Assembly (NCBI GenBank): GCA_028751875.1
Contig: CM054140.1
Coordinates: 50,184,671-50,248,670, forward strand
DNA length: 64,000 bases
Reading direction: 5' to 3'
Source of the DNA: Rapana venosa
Taxonomy: Eukaryota; Mollusca; Gastropoda; Neogastropoda; Muricidae
The notes beneath the pieces are model-generated. The model worked only from the letters and a program-made list of their open reading frames with translations, was not told the origin of the DNA and made no database searches. Numbering within the stretch: the stretch's first letter is position 1; every line of letters begins with the position of its first letter. Positions 56,992 through 64,000 of this stretch are shown here, one piece after another. A program made the translations under genes and the position numbers.

Positions 56992-57373
56992 GTGTTCGTT
57001 TTAATATCTTTTCATAAAAAAGTGGAATTAGACAGGAAAGAGAGGGGGGGGGGGGGAGGGGTGAAAAGGTAACAGTGAGTTGGTAAGTAGAGTTGGCAGA
57101 AAAGTAGCGTGCATATAATTATGTGAATAACTATATAATTATGTGGTAATATGATCCATGAGAAATACATGAACAAAAATTAGCGACTAGAAAATTGTTG
57201 AATTAAAATACAATATAAATCTACGCCCCCACAGCCCCTCCCCCAAAAAGAAAAGAAAATGAACGATTTCGAATAAATTAACAATAAACTCGCATATGGA
57301 AATTCGCGCGCGCGTGTGTGTAGGGCTGAGGGAGGGGCAGTACCCAATGTGAATGTGTTTGTGCACATGTGTG

Positions 57374-57378
<5 letters not shown>

Positions 57379-57435
<57 letters not shown>

Positions 57436-57436
57436 A
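57379..57436 (+). repeat. (GA)n microsatellite
   Basis: About 58 nt of near-pure GA. Confidence 0.93.
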
Positions 57437-57829
57437 TTTTATTTCAAGAGGATAACAAGAGTAAACACACACTGCTCTTTTACATGTAGCCCTCAGGAAA
57501 AGGGGAGGGTGGGGGGAGAAAGTACCAAACCCCACATGCAGGTGAAAACAAAGATATCAAATGTGTGAAAAACCAACCCAAAACAAAACCAACAAAACAC
57601 CTTACACAATAAGAAAAGACGGAACAAAACAAAAGAAAACAAGCAAGACTCGGCCTGTGCAGGCAAAGAGAAAAAGACAGACACATCAGACAGATCTACA
57701 AATCAACATACAGGTAACGTAAGCACAGACAGTGAGAAGCTTTAGAAAGAATCTTTCTGGAAAAACAGCAAGTATTCAGAGCTTAGTTGATACAGCGGCG
57801 CTAAAGCTGGTACGGTCATTAAATAATAA

Positions 57830-57966
57830 TAATAATAATGTATGGAATTTATATAGCGCTGAATCTTGTAAAGCAACAAATCAAAGCGCTCAGATTTGAA
57901 TTCAGGCTGCTCTCCCCGGGGAGAGCGGGAGAACGCGTCGCCACTTAGCGCTGCGCCACCCTTTCA

Positions 57967-58000
<34 letters not shown>

Positions 58001-58047
58001 CTGCAGCTGTATTTGTTTCCCTATCAGAGTGGCTTTTTTCTCACCTC
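57830..58047 (-). mobile_element. SINE-B copy with alternative tail
   Basis: The reverse complement carries the SINE body, the 18-bp palindrome (57909-57926) and a poly-A of about 36. Its 3' part ends tatagcgctgaatcttgtaa-like with a (TTA)n tail. The same tail occurs alone at 23569-23642. Confidence 0.7.
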
Positions 58048-58829
58048 TAACAAATAGTTATCAAGTTGTGTTCTGAGCTTGTTCAGACTGAGCCCAGGTT
58101 CCAGATGTTGTGGCAGGTGATTCCACTATCAGTCCCCTGAGTACACTCGGCTAGATTTACGGAGAGCAATTGTTGTGAAGGGCAGGTTCGCTCGATGTAA
58201 ATGCCAGAAGTCATTAGACGTAAACGTATTTGTAAGAGAAGAAAGATCATTGCCATGAAGTATCTTATGCATATATTGTATAAGAGTCTTGCCTTAAAAG
58301 GAGCGGGTGTCTGCTAGTTTATAGTCAGAGTCTGTCAATGAGCAAGATTTATTAATGATTAATGTTTTGCTCTTTTACGAATACTAGACAACAGTCTAAG
58401 AATGCTTTTGCTTGCTGAGTCCTTAAGGGTAGAGGCATAATCTGGATATACGAATGAAAGAGTTGTTTTCTAGCCCTAGATGTAAGAAATGTTCAATCTT
58501 TCTCAACTGATATGATTTTGCAGGACTCTTTGTACACATGAATTCCAAAAGATTCCACCAGGATATTGTCAGTTTCTACTCCAGGAACTTCATGACTTTA
58601 ACCGCTTCAATTTCTTCACCAGAAATATAAGGAGTTGGCAGTTTTTGACTTGCGTTTTGACGTTTTTGTCTGGTGGTCATAATCACAACTATAGTTGTTT
58701 GTTGTTTTTGTTTGGGTGGATTGGGGTGGTGGTCTAGGGACGGTCGGTTTAAGTGTGTCTACTTTACGAGTTGTTGAATACTTTCTTGTATAGAATGAAA
58801 CATATGAACTACAGAAGTAAGATTGTGTA

Positions 58830-58985
58830 TTTATTTATTTATTTATGCCACTTTAGGTCACGGCAGATTTCTCTGCGTGAAATTCGGGCTGTCTCTCCCC
58901 GGGGAGAGCGCGTTGCCACAACCACATCGCCACCCATTATCTTTTGTCTTTGCCTGTTTGCAACAGCATTTGTGTCACGACTCAG
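58830..58985 (-). mobile_element. SINE-B fragment
   Basis: The reverse complement holds the cgtgacttaaagtggcataa-like tail and the palindrome with one mismatch (58892-58909). A gttcgaatccgc B-box-like match abuts it. Confidence 0.68.
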
Positions 58986-59734
58986 TCCCAGGTTCGAATC
59001 CGCACACCCCTTCACCACACCACTCACACCTCTCCTGACCGCCAGGGTGAAGGACTAGCACCCTGGACAAAGGGGCAGGGGTGTGGTTTTAAGGGGACTG
59101 ACAGGAGACGTTACCTCCACGCCACTTCTCTCCCCCCACTTTTTTCCTTAGTTTCATTGGCATCCCTGAGCGCAGGCTACAGAGGCATAGACTAATAATA
59201 TTATAACCTCTCCACCTCTGTTCGCGCGGCAGCGTGGCATGTGAAGCACGTGCAAAGCAGAAGTTTACTGAAAAGCGTAGTGGCATTCCTGTGGTCAGGT
59301 GAGTGCAATTCTGCACCAGTGATCGGTACTGTGAAAATGTTGGCTCTGCAGGAGCTGCCTGAGGTTGGTAGTGTGTGGGCAAGGGTTCAAACCATTTTGT
59401 TTAGTTTAAACACACCAAAGTGTTGAACATTTATTGGTTGAGATACCAACTTTATAGTTCTGGGATTTTGGGGTGTCGCGTTGGGTGGAAAAAATAGATG
59501 GGACCACGGACTGACCAGCGTCACCTGATTCAAAGCACTATTCCCAAGTAATCTGTCTTGTCTCTCCGACTGTAGTAGCATTGTTGAATTTGAACCGGCA
59601 GTTGGAGGTTATGTAAACTTCAGGAGTTCTACGAATTGTATACTTCCTTGAGACGGGACGGATTTGCTAGTGCATGTGGATATTCGGGGCAACGAAACAG
59701 TTGACCGACTCAGTAGATGTGCCACGGAGAGAGA

Positions 59735-59830
59735 GAACTCGAACTCGAACTCGAACTCGAAATGGTTTATTCAGTATAGGCCATGGCCCCTTACTGAAGG
59801 GGGTACAATACACCAGTTTCAAAGCCAAAC
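59735..59830 (-). mobile_element. Retroposon 3' end with (GAACTC)n tail
   Basis: Read on the - strand, a segment ending ccatggcctatactgaataa is followed by aacca and four or five TTCGAG hexamers. This is the layout of a LINE/SINE 3' end with a simple-repeat tail. Sequence to about 60700 may belong to the same element but no protein was recognised. Confidence 0.5.
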
Positions 59831-60765
59831 AGTGGCCAGGTGTTCCAAAACTTAATCTGTAAACATGTCATTTACAATATGTAAATCAACATAAAGCACA
59901 AGATATCTTTGACAGTAAAAGGTTCAAATAACCTGGAAAGGAAAATCTTCGTTGTTTGATTATGTTCATTTCAGTTGTGTCATCTATCTATAAACTTTAT
60001 ACAAATCAGCAGATAACAAACTATAATCATTACACTTTTACCTGTGTCTGATACACACAAAACAACGATGATCAAATCCAGCAAATTTACCAAATTAGAA
60101 TACATACATTCAGACTTATACACATATTTATCATATATTTGCCATATTTCCACTCTACGCACTAACCGGAGCACCTGTAATCCAGACATGGTGACGTGCA
60201 TGTAATACTAAAACAATGAGAATCTTTATCTATGATATCTGGGACAATAGTTACAGTCAATTTAATTAAATCTCTTTTCTTCAATACATGTACATCTTAA
60301 AGCTCTAAAATCTTATCTGCAACTATCTTTCAGACATAAGCATACCACTATTAACATCAAAATGATTTTCTAGTATTAGATGAACACAATCACATAATGC
60401 ATCCTTTTCCAAACCTTCATGATCTTTTGATAAAATGAACATACTAACATGACTTCAGTGATGTTTTACTCCTTTAATGTATAACAAAAGTTCCTTCTTG
60501 ATCCAACAATTTATCTTTCTGGACCTTTTTTCATTACGAAATTGAATAGCTAGCTGGTTTATAATGACTGTAATTGTAAGGAAAACAACGACAACAACAA
60601 CAACATGTTCAACTTTAAATTTCCCACAAAAGTTTCCATACAGTATCTGGTAACCAACATCATAATGTAACAAAACTTTTTATTTCAATGTTTATCTCAG
60701 ACACCAACCCACTGACATTCCAATGCCGAAGGTAAGCACAACATGGATTTAATTTTGATTTGATT

Positions 60766-60767
<2 letters not shown>

Positions 60768-60822
<55 letters not shown>
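60768..60822 (+). repeat. (CT)n microsatellite
   Basis: CT runs broken by cctc, followed by (CA)n and (CG)-containing repeats to 60870. Confidence 0.9.
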
Positions 60823-60836
<14 letters not shown>

Positions 60837-61233
60837 CGCGCGCGTATACACGCACGCACGCACGCACACACCTATTAGCGTTATCATGATCAAACCCTTT
60901 TTTTTTTACACATAATTATATTAGTTTCCTTTTTAAGATCGTGCATTTGAATTTGAATGGCCAGAAAACAGGAGCTGATTCACACACTTTACGTGGACAC
61001 TGACAGTAGCTGGCAACGTTGACACAGTTACGTGTCAGCAGCCTGTGTGACAAGCCCAGGACAGAATTCAGTGCAGTTTGCACGTTGAGGAGAGGGGGCA
61101 AAATTTAATGCAGGCGGTGACTGATTTTTATTTGTTCCCTCTGACTGCAAAACAGAAAACCCAGTAAAAAAAACCCACCCACCAGACTGATAATGTAGCA
61201 TGGGCTTAGTTTTAAAGTAGGCCAGCCAGAATG

Positions 61234-62037
61234 CTAGACGGTATTTGTGGGATCTGGACTTTCGTCCAGATAGTGTTTCTCGCCATCAATGATCAGATGA
61301 TCAAAGACCATGAACGCTCTTTTCCCATCTTTCCTGGCATCCTTCAAGTGAGGAACAAGTTTCCTTCTGATATCACGCACACGTGGAGTGAAGTCTTCTC
61401 CAATGAAGACATTGCTTCCACGGAGTTTGCATTTAGCCTTCAGAACCATCTCTTTATCCCTGTAGAATGCACATCTACCTATGATAGGGGAGTTAGGGTT
61501 TCTATTTAGACGATGGATCCTGTCAAACTCCATGTCACGACTCAGTCCTAGTTTGTCAGTCAGTATTTCTTTGATCAGTTTTTCACAGTCGTCACGAGTT
61601 TCATTGTCCTGTCTTGGTATGCCATAGAAAAGAATGTTGTTTCTTTTAAAATGCCCCTCCAAGTCATCAGTCTTTAATTCCAGCTTTTCCACTTGTTCAC
61701 ACAATTTTTCGTTTTGTTCTTTCAGTCTTTGGTTTTCCTGTTTCAGTTCAGTAACAGTCTCTTTCAATGATGCCATTTCATTCAGGATACCTGAACATGT
61801 CTCTTTGACTTGTCTCACCTCTTCCTTCAGTTCTTTAAACATGGTGGTCAGCTCCTGCAGGTTTGCTGCGATGTCCTTCAGCGTAGGCTCCCGACTTGTC
61901 CTCTTAGGAGACGATGAAGCGGAACCAGCACCAGAGTTCAGCTGGGTTTGGCGCAGACTGTCCTTCCTTCCACTGGGGCCAGGTCCAGGGTTCAGCTCCA
62001 CATCGCCACACCGATGCAGAAAAACGCCTAGGTACAA
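61234..62037 (-). mobile_element. LINE ORF1 protein with 2A-like motif, coiled coil and RRM-like domain
   Basis: The open frame has 267 codons. Near the start is HRCGDVELNPGP (61981-62010), fitting the 2A ribosome-skipping consensus D-x-E-x-N-P-G-P. A Ser/Pro-rich stretch follows, then a leucine/glutamate heptad coiled coil (about residues 55-125), then NNILFYGIPRQDNETRDDCE and RCAFYRDKEMVLKAKCKLRG, the RRM-like and C-terminal domains of transposase_22/L1-type ORF1 proteins, which bind RNA as trimers. Upstream on the - strand, in another frame (about 62040-62203), is LYDGVTVGLLLALF, a hydrophobic segment usual before a 2A in such ORF1s. A frameshift near 62040 separates the two. No ORF2 follows, so the copy is partial. 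Confidence 0.82.
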
Positions 62038-62307
62038 AAAGGGCGAGGAGCAAACCTACGGTAACACCGTCATACAGCCTGCCCAACTTCAATGTCGGAA
62101 TATACAATGGTTTTCTCAACATTGCACCTTGAGACATGAATGCCATGAAGGTGGCCACAAAGCAGCCACACATGGCCCTAAAACTTAAAGCCACCTCTGG
62201 CATGATATCTTCCAGTCACTTCACAGTCTCAGGCAAAGGCACAGGAACGCAAAATTTACACTTGAATGCGGAGCTTCATTCAACAGCTGTTTACATATCA
62301 ACTACCG

Positions 62308-62308
<1 letters not shown>

Positions 62309-62366
<58 letters not shown>
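62309..62366 (+). repeat. (GA)n/(GACA)n microsatellite upstream of an exon
   Basis: A GA run passes into GACA repeats and ends 34 bp before the acceptor of the 62400-62630 exon. Confidence 0.92.
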
Positions 62367-62367
<1 letters not shown>

Positions 62368-62399
62368 AATATTACATTCCAGAACTATTGTCCTTTCAG

Positions 62400-62630
62400 G
62401 CATCAAAACCATTCCAGCAGAAGATATTCTCAACGCCAAAGTTGTACCACTGAAGCAGATGACACCTCCCCCCTGCGTAAAGACCAGTAGCAGCTTGCGG
62501 ACCCACAGTCTGCTGGTGTACTACGTGAAGCAGCACAAGAAACAGATTCTTCGCATGGCCAGCTGCCAGTTCGACGGTTCCTTGGCGGAATGTGAACGCT
62601 TGAAGGAGGACATCAACAGGAAACGAGAGG
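62400..62630 (+). CDS. Second coding exon of the 3' host gene, lipid-kinase-like N-terminal region
   Basis: The acceptor is tttcag after a pyrimidine-containing tract and the donor is gtgagg at 62631. The 231 nt run in one open frame and end in phase 1. They encode IKTIPAEDILNAKVVPLKQM near the start and HSLLVYYVKQHKKQILRMAS near the middle, then CQFDGSLAECERLKEDIN. The order beta-rich segment, AEDI motif, hydrophobic LLVYYV strand followed by basic residues, then an acidic helix ending in K/R resembles the PH-like region before the catalytic domain of ceramide kinase and sphingosine kinase. No catalytic motif is in the window, so the family is uncertain. A (GA)n tract begins just after the donor. 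Confidence 0.55.
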
Positions 62631-62636
62631 GTGAGG

Positions 62637-62637
<1 letters not shown>

Positions 62638-62711
<74 letters not shown>
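62638..62711 (+). repeat. (GA)n microsatellite beginning at a donor
   Basis: GA repeats start within eight bases of the donor at 62631. Confidence 0.92.
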
Positions 62712-62712
<1 letters not shown>

Positions 62713-63202
62713 GCTAGTGTCCTGTTATATTAGAGCTACAGCTTGCTTGTGTGGATTGAGGCTTTGTTCTCTGTAAGAGGGGGTGGAATAGCGGGGAGTG
62801 GTCAGAGATCAGACTGGCCATTTGAAGGAAATTGACGCCCTGGCTTGGAGTCCGCTAAGGTGTCCTTTCAAGGGTCTGAAATTTAACACTGGCACTGACT
62901 CCATTTTCTATCAAGTCTTTCGAAAGAGGCTATATAACTTAGGTACGAGCACACGCAGAACATCTTGCACACGTATTAGAAACCCTCCCATACCTAAGTG
63001 ATGGATAAGTCAGATATGGGCATGCCACTAACATACCCAGCATGCAACATGCGACCAAGAGAAGGACGGGGTCCACTGCATTCAGCCTGCCTCAGACACG
63101 CTGCCTGAAAAGTTGAGAGCAGTGTCCGGCCGCTCCCCTTGGGGTTAAGGGAGAAGTCCATCTAGAACTACAGACAGTAAACAGAGGAGCAGTAGAGACG
63201 AT

Positions 63203-63222
63203 GCTGTGTGTATGTGTGTGTG

Positions 63223-63283
<61 letters not shown>

Positions 63284-63352
63284 TGCGTGTGTGTATGTGT
63301 GTGTGTGTGCGTGCGTGTGTGTGTGTGGTGTGTGCGTGTGTGTGTGTGTGTG
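63203..63352 (+). repeat. (TG)n/(TGCG)n compound microsatellite
   Basis: TG repeats with two blocks of TGCG. Long frames in this stretch are composition artefacts. Confidence 0.92.
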
Positions 63353-64000
63353 ATTTCGTTATCATTCTGTATGCATGCCTGCACCAGCGCCTGCTCGCAC
63401 ACACAGAAGAAAAAGACAGAAAGAAAACCTCCTTGTTTTTAGTGACACACATGAACACATTCACACCAGGTATTCTGGAATAACCCTTTTTTCATCCCTA
63501 CCGTCCATCCCCCTCCCCTCCCCCCCCCCCCCCCAACTAAAAACAACACCCCCTCCCCGACAACTGACAACTTCCCCTCCCCCACCCCTAAAACAAACCC
63601 CACCTACCCCACCAAAATAAATCGGAAAAGCTCGAAACAAAAGAACCGACTTCACCAAACCAAATCAAAACAAACAATAATATTGTTGACAGAAAGACAG
63701 AACACACCTCGCTGTGAAGAAGCCCTCTACCAGCTCTCTGACAACACGGAAACGACAGAAGACGAGAAACGAAGTCGCCTGGCCTCTGTTCAGTTGATGT
63801 GTCCAGCAGGCTGGGCTTTGTTTGACCTTAACTTCACGGTGACGGTGTCGACCTGATGATGATACCGCCATGGCCATTGGTCAGGCTGGGGGTCCTGTCT
63901 CCGCTGCGCTGCCCCTTCTCCTGAGGCTTTATCCCATAAACTGTATCCGGCCCGAGGTCTTGGTTGCAAACGCATGCAGAAGACAGCTTTTGTAGAAGTG

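Noticed and set aside
63693..63859. Open stretch behind an AG (RQNTPRCEEALYQLSDN...) before a stop
   Set aside because: No family similarity was recognised, and a stop so early would truncate the lipid-kinase-like gene. It could be a terminal exon of an isoform but the evidence is too weak to call.

Overview
This is animal nuclear DNA, most likely from a lophotrochozoan and probably a mollusc. It shows short exons with GT-AG introns, dense (GA)n and (TG)n microsatellites, tRNA-derived SINEs, several non-LTR retrotransposon families and a piggyBac transposon. Mollusc is an inference from the style of the repeats; nothing in the window names the species.

Region 1 (1-33,300) holds most of one + strand gene, OXCT1, which encodes mitochondrial succinyl-CoA:3-ketoacid CoA transferase (SCOT). 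Thirteen coding exons lie between 1,795 and 32,931. They join in phase and carry both CoA-transferase domains, the catalytic glutamate in an S-E-N-G motif, and the stop codon. Only the first ~60 residues (transit peptide and start) lie upstream of the window. The introns hold SINEs, minisatellites of 24, 32/26, 40 and 48 bp, two LINE copies that carry an embedded PHD-type zinc finger, CR1-like and other LINE remnants, a hairpin MITE, and a complete-ended but broken piggyBac element (26,944-29,203).

Region 2 (33,300-50,700) is intergenic by every sign visible: SINEs, a LINE inserted inside an older repeat with a 14-bp target duplication, C-rich tracts and microsatellites. No host exon could be supported there.

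Region 3 (50,733-64,000) holds the 5' part of a second + strand gene. A first exon (50,733-50,853) joins in phase with an exon at 62,400-62,630. A second candidate first exon at 56,814-56,928 joins the same acceptor in the same phase. The product resembles the N-terminal region of ceramide/sphingosine-type lipid kinases, but this is tentative. The long first intron contains a tRNA/5S-like SINE, an RTE-type LINE that looks 5'-inverted and is interrupted by a CR1-like LINE, and on the - strand a LINE ORF1 with a 2A-like ribosome-skipping motif (GDVELNPGP).

The most interesting signals are the 2A-bearing ORF1, the UG-repeat splice acceptor of the 107-nt OXCT1 exon, the LINE remnant that begins at the OXCT1 stop codon, the nested transposons, the tRNA/5S chimaeric SINE, and the piggyBac termini with repeated palindromic subterminal motifs.
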